Source of the DNA: Dictyobacter formicarum
GTDB lineage: Bacteria > Chloroflexota > Ktedonobacteria > Ktedonobacterales > Ktedonobacteraceae
Assembly: GCF_016587435.1 (NCBI RefSeq)
Contig: NZ_BNJJ01000001.1
Coordinates: 372,001 to 436,000 of the forward strand
Length of the DNA stretch: 64,000 bases
Direction: 5' to 3'
This document shows, piece by piece, positions 1 through 8,069 of the stretch (within the stretch, counting starts at the first letter, position 1; the number at the start of each line of letters is the position of its first letter). The notes beneath the pieces were generated by a model. The model was not told the DNA's origin, ran no database searches, and was given only the letters and a program-made list of their open reading frames with translations. A program made the position numbers and the translations under genes.

Positions 1-870
1 CGCAGTGTTGCAATGCCCACGATACGTGATTGCCAGATCCATCACGGCAAAGGAAGTGGCATACTTGTTTGGGACCGTGGCCGCGCCCAGATTCAGGAGT
101 GCAACATCTACGCCAACACTATTGCCGGGATTGAAATCAAGCAAGGTGGTGACCCTCACATCAACCATTGTCAAATCTATCATGAAATGGGAACTGGTAT
201 CCTTGTTCATGACCATAGCTATGGTACCATCACGCACTGCACTCTGTATGAAAACAAGCAAGCAGGCATAGAGATTCGTGAGCACAGCAATCCCACAATT
301 CAGGATTGTAGTATCTCACGCATGGGATATGCCGGTGTACTGATTCACAACGAGGGCCGTGGCGTTCTGGAAAACTGTACCCTTTCTGAGAATATCAAGG
401 CCAATGTCTATATCTCACAACAAGGAGCTCCTACGCTGCAAAAATGCTCGATTCATAACGCCAAAGATTATGGTGTACTCATAGAAAATGAGGGGCAGGG
501 CAGGCTCGAAGATTGCGATATCCAGCAAAATTCACTGGCTGAGATCAAGATTGCTGGCCAGAGTAATCCCACTATACATCACTGCCACATTCACGATGGT
601 AAAGGACATGGCATTCTCATTACGCAAAAAGGACGCGGTACGATCGAACATTGTGAAATTAGCAAAAATGCAGCCACTGGGATCGAAATTAAACAATCCA
701 GCACTCCACTTATTCGCCGATGCAAGATCCAGCAACAGGGTCAATATGGAGTAGCTGTATACCAAGAGGGGAAGGGGATACTTGAAGAGTGTAATTTACA
801 GCATAACGCGCATGGACCACTCTTCTGCGCTCTTGACACCCACCTTCAACAATACCAAATAACTGTTTAA
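1..870 (+). CDS. Right-handed beta-helix repeat protein (5' end outside window)
   Basis: The frame is open from the first base, so the start lies upstream. The visible part is almost entirely 12 rungs of exactly 23 residues. Two rung types alternate: one begins P-T-I-x-x-C-x-I and ends G-I-L-V, the other begins G-x-I-x-x-C-x-I-x-x-N and ends A-G-I-E-I-K. This is the regular spacing of a right-handed parallel beta-helix (Beta_helix / NosD-like families), with a Cys ladder and an Asn turn. No catalytic residues of pectate lyases are apparent, so a binding or scaffold role is more likely. The last rung loses the pattern and the protein ends soon after, as a helix cap would. A two-gene stator-like pair starts 63 bp downstream on the same strand. 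Whether this gene belongs with them is inference. Confidence 0.85.
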   Translation, partial: RSVAMPTIRDCQIHHGKGSGILVWDRGRAQIQECNIYANTIAGIEIKQGGDPHINHCQIYHEMGTGILVHDHSYGTITHCTLYENKQAGIEIREHSNPTIQDCSISRMGYAGVLIHNEGRGVLENCTLSENIKANVYISQQGAPTLQKCSIHNAKDYGVLIENEGQGRLEDCDIQQNSLAEIKIAGQSNPTIHHCHIHDGKGHGILITQKGRGTIEHCEISKNAATGIEIKQSSTPLIRRCKIQQQGQYGVAVYQEGKGILEECNLQHNAHGPLFCALDTHLQQYQITV

Positions 871-933
871 TCTTTATGTTTCTATACTTTTTACTTAAAA
901 ATATTTCCACAAGGTACATAACGGAGACAACAT

Positions 934-2604
934 ATGGGTATACGTGAGTCGAAACTTGCTCAGAATACACACTATAGTCACATTGCAACAGACCTCGCTA
1001 ATTTGATGGAAGAAGGCCTAAAATTAGGCGCCTCGGAGAGTGTACAGCGCGTCGAATTAATCTGTGAACAATACAAATCACTTACTCCCCACACCGCCTA
1101 CTTATGGCTCAATCCTTCAGGTTTTCAACACGAGATTGAAGATGCGCAAACCAATACACGCTGGATGCATATTGTACGAGGCATACGCAATTTTTTTAGC
1201 CTGGCTCCACTTATAACAACCTGGCTGGGTTTATATGAAGGAGTAAATGCTTATCAACAATATATTTCAACCCCAGGTAATAATAAACAAGGATCGTTTT
1301 TGACGCTCTGGCAAACTGGCTTCGACGGTCGCGTCTTACCTTTCACGGCGACAGCGCTCCTGGATGTCATCTTCTTAATTGGCTACCTCCTTCTTATTTT
1401 ATGCGAACAATACCTGGATAGCCAAGTAATTAATAAAGCAACGCAATATACAAAGGACTTACAAGGCAAAGTTGATGAACTGGTCAAATGTGTCGCTGAG
1501 GATGGTTATCCTCTGATCACTGATCAGTCTGATATGGATCGAGCTGTTAATGGAATTAAAAGTGTCGTTGATAGTACGACAGAGGCACTTAAACAAATTG
1601 TAGATCATACAGTAACCTCTCTCAACACGATGATGGAGCAAAATTTTAAAGACTTTAAGCAGTGCTTGAGCGATAACACCGCGCTTGTAAAAACGAGTAT
1701 CGATGGTGCAGCACAAACCAACGCCACTGCGCTGGAGAAAGTAGAACAATCACTCAATTTACTATTAAGCAATACCCATACCACAATCAAACAATATACT
1801 GATCACGCCACAGATACCCAGAACCAGAGTTTGACACGCTTTGAGCAAACGCTACAAACAACGCTGAAAGACACCGGATCTAATATAAAAGATATGGTGA
1901 ATACAGCGACACAATCCATCGCAACCACTCATACGAACGTAGAACAACTCATGACACACACGATAGTACCTATGATGGAGGGCTTCCACCAGGATATGAC
2001 GTCGCTGCACACTGAGCTGGCAAATTATCAGGGACGCCTCAATGATCTCTCACATGTCAGCCAGGAGCTAGCAACCGCCAGCCAGGGACTTTCAAATGTC
2101 TCTCAAAGTCTGCTTGATAACGCAGATCAGTACATCGAAGTTGGCCAGAATATCAGTGGCCAGATTGCCGCTCTCAATGCTACCCAAAAAGAGGTGTTGC
2201 ATGAAATTGAAGGAGTAGCTGGAGGTGTTACAACCGCAGCAGGCCATATGAACATAGCCAGTACCAATATGATTAATGCTACCCAGCAAGTCGAACGCCT
2301 TGCAACGCGCTTAGAAACAAACCTAGATCACACTATCGAACAAATGTCGCATAATCTTACATATGCTCAAACCCAGACAAACCATGCGGTTAAACAGCTT
2401 GAAGGTGAAGTCAACACAACTATCGAGTTAACATCTAAAGATCTTCAAAAAACCAGCCATGTACTATCTCAGGTTGGTCCCGAACTCGTACAATCAGTCA
2501 AACATTTCAAACAGGCTAGCCAGGATTTATCTGAAATCGAGGTGCGCTGGCCATTCAAAAAGCGTCGCTCCAAAAGTGTTGCCGCGGCGGGAGGACGTGC
2601 ATGA
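934..2604 (+). CDS. ZorA/MotA-like membrane protein with long coiled tail
   Basis: A 556-residue protein. Two hydrophobic segments near the N-terminus (about residues 86-107 and 134-158) flank a short loop. The first carries S-L-A-P-L-I-T-T-W-L-G-L-Y, resembling the A-P-L-L-G-L-L-G-T motif of MotA/ExbB/TolQ proton-channel proteins, and the second begins P-F-T-A-T-A-L-L-D. Residues 165-530 form a long, Thr/Gln-rich, heptad-like, non-membrane tail similar to the long ZorA tail or to methyl-accepting proteins. The C-terminus is basic (K-K-R-R). The stop overlaps the start of the next gene, whose protein has a MotB-like membrane segment, so the two are translationally coupled. Only two membrane segments are clear, whereas MotA-type proteins usually have three or four, so this is a divergent or convergent relative. 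A chemoreceptor-like function is the alternative. Confidence 0.55.
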   Translation: MGIRESKLAQNTHYSHIATDLANLMEEGLKLGASESVQRVELICEQYKSLTPHTAYLWLNPSGFQHEIEDAQTNTRWMHIVRGIRNFFSLAPLITTWLGLYEGVNAYQQYISTPGNNKQGSFLTLWQTGFDGRVLPFTATALLDVIFLIGYLLLILCEQYLDSQVINKATQYTKDLQGKVDELVKCVAEDGYPLITDQSDMDRAVNGIKSVVDSTTEALKQIVDHTVTSLNTMMEQNFKDFKQCLSDNTALVKTSIDGAAQTNATALEKVEQSLNLLLSNTHTTIKQYTDHATDTQNQSLTRFEQTLQTTLKDTGSNIKDMVNTATQSIATTHTNVEQLMTHTIVPMMEGFHQDMTSLHTELANYQGRLNDLSHVSQELATASQGLSNVSQSLLDNADQYIEVGQNISGQIAALNATQKEVLHEIEGVAGGVTTAAGHMNIASTNMINATQQVERLATRLETNLDHTIEQMSHNLTYAQTQTNHAVKQLEGEVNTTIELTSKDLQKTSHVLSQVGPELVQSVKHFKQASQDLSEIEVRWPFKKRRSKSVAAAGGRA

Positions 2605-3128
2605 GCAGACGTTCCATCCGGAATGCGCCAGTCTCTGTTGGCTGGCTCTTTGCTGATCTATTGCTGGCGCTCGCGATGATTTTTCTCATCGCGAACACCA
2701 CCATTACACCGATCAAAGCGAGTATCCATCCCAAGCCTATGGCAACGCCGACAGCCACTCCATCCCCAACGCCACTACCGATTCCAAGGCTTGAGTTACA
2801 GCCGCATCGTTTTACGATCAATATCGATACAACTGGTTATCTCAATAATGCTCCTGATGCCATTAATAGCGCCAAAGAGCAAATTCGCAATCAGAGCTTT
2901 CTTAAAGGTCGCAGCGTGGGGCTTGTAATCGCCTATGGAGGGGCGCCAACAACCGATGATATTCCTGCTGCCCTTGATATTGCCGCCAAAACATATGATG
3001 TATGCAAAATTATAGGAAAAGATCACTTTGCATTCGAAAACGCATCCTATTACACCGAAAAACTTTATCGCCTGGGAGACTCACCTAACACAGTAACAAT
3101 TGACGTCTTCCTTTTTAAGGCATCGTAG
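2601..3128 (+). CDS. ZorB/MotB-like single-pass membrane protein
   Basis: A 175-residue protein whose ATG overlaps the stop codon of the upstream gene. One membrane segment (about residues 12-32) contains W-L-F-A-D-L-L-L-A-L-A-M-I-F-L-I. The aspartate (residue 19) early in the helix, followed by a small residue and bulky hydrophobics, is the pattern of the proton-carrying Asp of MotB, ExbD and ZorB. A Pro/Thr-rich linker follows (about 38-60). The remaining approximately 110 residues are an alpha/beta domain that could be an OmpA-like peptidoglycan-binding domain, although the usual OmpA signature is not obvious. With the upstream gene it would make a stator or proton-driven motor complex. 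The family assignment rests on membrane topology and the Asp position, so it is moderate. Confidence 0.55.
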   Translation: MSRRSIRNAPVSVGWLFADLLLALAMIFLIANTTITPIKASIHPKPMATPTATPSPTPLPIPRLELQPHRFTINIDTTGYLNNAPDAINSAKEQIRNQSFLKGRSVGLVIAYGGAPTTDDIPAALDIAAKTYDVCKIIGKDHFAFENASYYTEKLYRLGDSPNTVTIDVFLFKAS

Positions 3129-3198
3129 GAACCTTACACCTGGCCAAAAGATAATCAATTAAATAACACTTGAGAAAAATGAAAGATTCTAAAGACAT

Positions 3199-3557
3199 AT
3201 GAAGATGTATACATTGATCGGCATTGATGGGAAGCCATATCAGAGTGAGCAGAAGGGGACGTTTGGTGGTTATAAACCAGACAGGATATATGGCCGCTTC
3301 GATTGTCCGAGCGAGAATAATGCCATCGTCAAGGGTCAGTATTCCAGCATCGCGTCTTTTTCGCCGACGAGCTCACGGCCATCACGGCAGGCTATCGGCC
3401 CTGTGCCCGGTGCATGAAAGATCGCTACCCCCTCTGGAAGCAGGCTGAAGGCCAGGCGGCAGGAGATAAGAAACGAGCACTGGAAATCTCCGTCCGCTCT
3501 GTGGATATTGATGCGCGGGCGGCAGCTATTTATCCGCACATCAAATATCCCAGATGA
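3199..3557 (+). pseudogene. Ada-type zinc-binding domain protein, frameshifted
   Basis: Two frames together give one small protein. The first (from 3199) reads through Y-T-L-I-G-I-D-G-K-P-Y-Q-S and Y-G-R-F-D-C-P-S. After about 3334 the match moves to another frame and reads H-R-V-F-F-A-D-E, then G-Y-R-P-C-A-R-C-M, ending at 3557. This order (a first Cys in D-C-P-S, then R-P-C-x-x-C) is the Ada metal-binding domain seen in many small stand-alone proteins. The frame change sits near 3334-3345, so the gene is broken. It lies in the gap between the stator-like pair and the defence island, a typical place for decayed cargo. Confidence 0.7.
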
Positions 3558-3731
3558 TGCGGTTTGCCAGATTTTTGCCGGAAATTGAAGGAGGCGCACA
3601 TCAAAAACATAAGCAAAACATACGCCTTTAGAAATTTGATTCCGCAAACACTTTCCCCTTTTTATGCAAGGCATTGCTACCAACTTAAATATAGAAAATG
3701 CAGGCAATCTAGTATTTTCAAATCATTGGAT

Positions 3732-3816
3732 TTATTCTAGCTTTTTTCAGTTATGCTCTTATTAAGCTCCAAATGTATAGACAGATTAAATTTAATCGGC
3801 TAGAATAAGCTCCAAA
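3732..3816 (+). promoter_or_regulatory. Nested palindromes upstream of the defence island
   Basis: Three overlapping symmetric elements lie here. A perfect 10-bp inverted repeat (TTATTCTAGC at 3732-3741, its complement at 3799-3808) encloses a perfect 14-bp palindrome GATTAAATTTAATC (3784-3797). A perfect direct repeat TAAGCTCCAAA occurs at 3763-3773 and 3806-3816. The block ends 43 bp upstream of the ATG of the nuclease-helicase gene, which has a good ribosome site GGAGGAG. This is the expected place for an operator controlling the island. No regulator gene is adjacent, so the binding protein is unknown. Confidence 0.5.
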
Positions 3817-3859
3817 AGCTTTGCTTAACATAAAAAGCAATTAAAAGTATGGAGGAGAG

Positions 3860-6115
3860 ATGGATTTCACATGGACCAATGATAAGAAACCTACTTATGC
3901 AGCAGGAAAAGTATGGCAAGAGTTAAAAACTGCTCTTCAGGACGAAGAAGGTGTATGTTATCATGGCCATCCTATATTTTCTGCCGAAAATACGCAACTA
4001 GCCCCTGATATTATGTGTTTTCACAAACAATGGGGATTATATGTTATTGAATGTAAACCCTGGCGCTTAACGGATATTCAAAATATTCAAAATGACGTGT
4101 GGTTTATAAACCAACTTCAAGAAAGTCCTTACTCAACATTAGAAGATCAACTTTATAATGCCTTGAGCCACTTTACTCGTGAAAAACGCCTGAGAAATGG
4201 AAAAAATAACTTAATTGAGGGGCATTTATTTTTAGCTTTACCAAATATATATAGATCAGAGTGGGAAAAGAGAGGCCTAAGTCATAATTTAGATAAAAGC
4301 CATCATATCATTTTTGCTGAGGATTTGAAACCTGCTTTGCTCAAGGCATGTTTACAAAAACTTCCTGAAGAGGAACAACAGATGCCTTTAACGGAGGAAA
4401 GTTGGAAGATTGCATTGAGTATTCTCAAAGGCTCAAATATTTTAAAAAGAGAGCAAAGATCATTTGCTCAAAAGCCAGACACAAAAGCAGCTTATCTTCA
4501 GAATGTTGAGGAACAAATACAATTAATTGATAGTGAACAAGAAAGCATAGCTCTAAAAATTCCAGAAGGTCCACAACGTATCAGAGGCATTGCAGGTTCT
4601 GGCAAAACTGTTGTTATGTGTATGAAAGTTGCAGCAATGCATATTGAACATCCTGAATGGGAGATTGCTTATACATTCTATACGCGCAATCTATTTGGGC
4701 AAGTAAAAAATCTCATAACACGTTTTTACAAAAACTGGTCACATCTATCAGACAGAAAAGAACCAGATTGGACTAAAATTCATATTCTTCATGGATGGGG
4801 AGGGAAAGATGCTCCTGGACTTTATAGCCTCATTGCTAAAAATCTGGATGTAGAGCCACTCACCTTTTCTGAAGCGAAAAATTCATTTAAGTTCAAGGAG
4901 CAAAGCGAACTATTAGGACGATGTTGTAAACAACTGCTAGATAACAAAAAAAAGATACCACCTATTTATGACGCAATTCTTATCGATGAAGCACAAGACT
5001 TTCACTTCGACTTTTACAAACTTTGTTATGTAACATTAAAGTCTCCTAAACGGCTTATTTGGGCATATGATGAGGTTCAAAGCTTAGAAAGTCTTTCTAT
5101 ACCAACAACCATAGAAATATTCGGTACAAATAAAGATGGATCTCCAATTGTCGACCTTGAGGGAACTTACAAAATTGGAGAAAACGAAGAAGTTGAAAAA
5201 GACCTGGTTTTATATCGATGCTATCGTAATCCACGACCTGTTTTAGTAGCAGCCCACATATTTGGTATGGGACTAAAAAGAGCGCAAGGAGCAGTGCAAT
5301 TTATACCCACTCAAGGAGGTTGGGAAGATATTGGATATAGGATCGTTGAGGGAAAATTTGAACCGGGACAAAAAGTCACAATACAAAGGCCAGAAGACAA
5401 TTCGCCTCACCGTTTGGAAACACTTGTTGGATATGAAAATTTAGTTAAGTGGCAGGCATTTAACGACAGGAATGAGGAATTAGATTGGATAGCTCGACAA
5501 ATAGCAACGAACATAAAAGTTGATGGTCTACGACCAGAAGAAATAGCTGTCGTTTGTCTGGATTGGAGACAGATGCACGAAAGTTTCAATAAACTCGACT
5601 TTAAATTAAGCCAAAGGGGAATCCAAGTTATTATCGCAGGCAAAAAAGGAAATAAAGAAATCTTTCACGAGGAAGGCAAAGTAACATTAGCAGGTATCTT
5701 CAGAGCCAAAGGAAATGAGGCATCTGTTGTATATGTTATGGGTTTTGATCAGGTAGATACCAACCCCAAACTAATAGTTCAAGACAGAAATCAGGCATTC
5801 ACAGCCATGACAAGAACGAGAGGGTGGTGCATATTAACGGGCACTGGTGGAAAAGCTAAAGCATTATTTAAAGAAATTGATGAAATCATATCTAGCGGTC
5901 CTGATAAAATTACCTTTACAGTTCCTGATCCCAAAACAATACAGCGTAACCTTGACAGCTTGGAATACGAGAGAAGGCGCAACAGGATCAAAAAAGTAAA
6001 GGATCTTAGCAGTAAGTTGGAAGGAGAACTTGCTGAGCTAAAGGATACGGGACTACTCCAAGAAATTATCGGAAGATTACAAGTTATGCAAGACAAGCAG
6101 AACAAAAATCAATGA
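3860..6115 (+). CDS. NERD-domain nuclease fused to UvrD-like SF1 helicase
   Basis: A 751-residue protein. The N-terminal NERD-type nuclease has Asp50 (A-P-D-I-M), Glu64 and Lys66 (Y-V-I-E-C-K), the D-ExK arrangement of the PD-(D/E)XK fold. The helicase core follows with Walker A G-I-A-G-S-G-K-T at about 243-250, Walker B A-I-L-I-D-E-A-Q-D at about 372-380, and C-terminal UvrD motifs (F-R-A-K-G-N-E-A and A-M-T-R-T-R-G, about residues 615-660). The last 80 residues are a charged coiled coil. NERD-UvrD fusions occur in plasmid maintenance and phage defence, and this one probably unwinds and cuts foreign DNA. It is the first gene of an A+T-rich run. The next gene starts 55 bp downstream, consistent with one operon. 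Confidence 0.88.
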   Translation: MDFTWTNDKKPTYAAGKVWQELKTALQDEEGVCYHGHPIFSAENTQLAPDIMCFHKQWGLYVIECKPWRLTDIQNIQNDVWFINQLQESPYSTLEDQLYNALSHFTREKRLRNGKNNLIEGHLFLALPNIYRSEWEKRGLSHNLDKSHHIIFAEDLKPALLKACLQKLPEEEQQMPLTEESWKIALSILKGSNILKREQRSFAQKPDTKAAYLQNVEEQIQLIDSEQESIALKIPEGPQRIRGIAGSGKTVVMCMKVAAMHIEHPEWEIAYTFYTRNLFGQVKNLITRFYKNWSHLSDRKEPDWTKIHILHGWGGKDAPGLYSLIAKNLDVEPLTFSEAKNSFKFKEQSELLGRCCKQLLDNKKKIPPIYDAILIDEAQDFHFDFYKLCYVTLKSPKRLIWAYDEVQSLESLSIPTTIEIFGTNKDGSPIVDLEGTYKIGENEEVEKDLVLYRCYRNPRPVLVAAHIFGMGLKRAQGAVQFIPTQGGWEDIGYRIVEGKFEPGQKVTIQRPEDNSPHRLETLVGYENLVKWQAFNDRNEELDWIARQIATNIKVDGLRPEEIAVVCLDWRQMHESFNKLDFKLSQRGIQVIIAGKKGNKEIFHEEGKVTLAGIFRAKGNEASVVYVMGFDQVDTNPKLIVQDRNQAFTAMTRTRGWCILTGTGGKAKALFKEIDEIISSGPDKITFTVPDPKTIQRNLDSLEYERRRNRIKKVKDLSSKLEGELAELKDTGLLQEIIGRLQVMQDKQNKNQ

Positions 6116-6170
6116 CCACATTACCGCGTTCTCGTAAAGACCCAATACCAATAGAAAGAGATTTCAAAGC

Positions 6171-7925
6171 ATGAGTTATCAAACTGAAACCATCGCAAAT
6201 ATTCTGCCACGCCTTAACACCAACTACTTCCTTCCAGCCATTCAGCGGGAATATGTCTGGCATCCTGATCAGATAATACAACTCTTTGATTCTCTTATGC
6301 GCGAATATCCCATTGGTTCTTTTTTATTTTGGCAAATAAAGCCAGAGAATCTAGATAAGTGGGACGTATACCATTTTATTCAGCACTATAAACAGGGTGG
6401 CACTCATAATGAGCTAGCCAATACAGCAAGTATTGATCCATTGACACTGATCCTTGACGGGCAACAACGCCTGACATCCCTTTACATAGGCTTAAAAGGA
6501 TCCTACACGATCAAGAAACAGTATTTACAATGGAACAATCCTAAAGCATGGGTTAAACAAAGCCTTTATCTCGATCTTTTAAAGGATCCCCAAATTGGAC
6601 CCGAAGATACAGAGGAAGGTATCCGTTTTGGGTTCCGCTTCCTAGAGAATGCTCCAGAGCCAGATGGGACTTCATACTGGTTTAAAGTGGGAAAGATTTT
6701 GAGTGGTATCAATTTCAATCAGTTTCATCAACTCCGCGAGCAAGAGATGGAAAAACTACCGGATACTACGACGAAAAATCAGATAAAATTATTCCAGCAA
6801 AATCTAGATTACCTCCACTATGCAATCTGGACTAAACATAACATAGCCTACTATACTGAGCAGGATCAAGACTACGATCGTGTATTGACCATCTTCGTCA
6901 GAGCGAATCAAGGCGGCACAAAGCTTAGCAAATCGGATCTCTTACTTTCTATGGTCACAGCAAAATGGGGAAATATGAATGCCCGTGATGAGATATATGC
7001 CTTTGTAGATAGACTTAACAACCAGTTGAGCAGAAAGAACGACTTTGAGAAAGACTTTGTTATGAAGACTTGCCTTGTGCTATCTGATTTACCAGTCTAC
7101 TACAAAGTTGCAAACTTTAATAATCATAACCTTGCACGCATTCATCAAAATTGGAATAAAATTTGTATTTCAATCGAAGCGGCGGTTAACCTAATTAACT
7201 CATTCGGTATTGACCGTGAAACGTTAACCAGCGCAAACGCTATTATTCCCATTATTTACTATATCTATATGCATCCAAACGCCAACTTTCTAGGAAGCTC
7301 ATCTTTCGAAGTAAAGAATGCGTCTATTATACGCAAATGGTTACTTACAGTACTGCTTTCTAATACATTCAGTGGACAATCGGACAGAGCATTGACAGCG
7401 GCTCGACGCGTAATTATTGAACAAGCACAACATAGTGATGATTTCCCAGCAAGAGCACTGAACGGTGAATTAAGACGCGCAGGAAGGAAAGTTTCATTAG
7501 ACGAAGAGGGGATCAATGATATATTGAACCTTTCATACGGGAAGCCATTAACATTTCTAGCACTGTCTCTACTGTATGACATTACTAATTGGAGCACGAT
7601 CTCCTATCAGCAGGATCATATCTTCCCGAAATCATTATTCCAGCCAGCTAAACTCAATAATACCTACCTCGGTAAAAATCAACGCGAGGAATATCTTGAA
7701 AAATTTAATCGAATCGGCAATCTGCAATTACTATTATCGAATGAAAACCAGGAGAAAGCCAACAAGCCCTTTGAAGATTGGATTAAGTCTCGAGATGAAA
7801 GTTACAAAAAATGCCATCTCATACCCGAAGATAATCAGCTGCTGAGCTTTGAATACTTTGGAGAGTTCATTGCTGCACGCGAAGAGCTGATACGTAAGCG
7901 CCTCCAACAAATTATTATGGAATAA
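6171..7925 (+). CDS. GmrSD-like DUF262/DUF1524 protein (type IV restriction family)
   Basis: A 584-residue protein. The N-terminal DUF262 domain (ParB/sulfiredoxin-like NTPase fold) shows P-A-I-Q-R-E-Y-V-W at 22-30 and the signature L-I-L-D-G-Q-Q-R-L-T-S at about 93-103. The C-terminal DUF1524 domain carries the HNH-type nuclease motif Q-D-H-I-F-P-K-S (about residues 481-488) followed by R-I-G-N-L-Q and a conserved Asn region. Fusions of this kind are single-chain versions of GmrS/GmrD, which cut glucosylated or otherwise modified phage DNA. BrxU and SspE are related. Domain order and motifs are complete, so the enzyme looks intact. It sits between the NERD helicase and the McrB-like gene, which supports a defence role against modified DNA. 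Confidence 0.9.
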   Translation: MSYQTETIANILPRLNTNYFLPAIQREYVWHPDQIIQLFDSLMREYPIGSFLFWQIKPENLDKWDVYHFIQHYKQGGTHNELANTASIDPLTLILDGQQRLTSLYIGLKGSYTIKKQYLQWNNPKAWVKQSLYLDLLKDPQIGPEDTEEGIRFGFRFLENAPEPDGTSYWFKVGKILSGINFNQFHQLREQEMEKLPDTTTKNQIKLFQQNLDYLHYAIWTKHNIAYYTEQDQDYDRVLTIFVRANQGGTKLSKSDLLLSMVTAKWGNMNARDEIYAFVDRLNNQLSRKNDFEKDFVMKTCLVLSDLPVYYKVANFNNHNLARIHQNWNKICISIEAAVNLINSFGIDRETLTSANAIIPIIYYIYMHPNANFLGSSSFEVKNASIIRKWLLTVLLSNTFSGQSDRALTAARRVIIEQAQHSDDFPARALNGELRRAGRKVSLDEEGINDILNLSYGKPLTFLALSLLYDITNWSTISYQQDHIFPKSLFQPAKLNNTYLGKNQREEYLEKFNRIGNLQLLLSNENQEKANKPFEDWIKSRDESYKKCHLIPEDNQLLSFEYFGEFIAAREELIRKRLQQIIME

Positions 7926-7978
7926 TAAATAGCCTTGAAAAAAGTAGTACACTCCAGGCTATCGCAATAGTAGTGTGT

Positions 7979-8041
7979 ATAGCTATCTGATCTTCCTTTT
8001 TTAGGCAAAGCCAAAAGTTTAAGAGCATAGCCGATAGCTAT
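7979..8041 (+). promoter_or_regulatory. Inverted repeat in the DUF262-McrB spacer
   Basis: A perfect 9-bp inverted repeat (ATAGCTATC at 7979-7987, GATAGCTAT at 8033-8041) flanks a T-rich stretch in the 144-bp gap. It could be an operator or an internal promoter element for the McrB-like gene, or a weak terminator for the gene before it. Confidence 0.3.
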
Positions 8042-8069
8042 TCTACCTTTACATACGAAGGGATACGAC

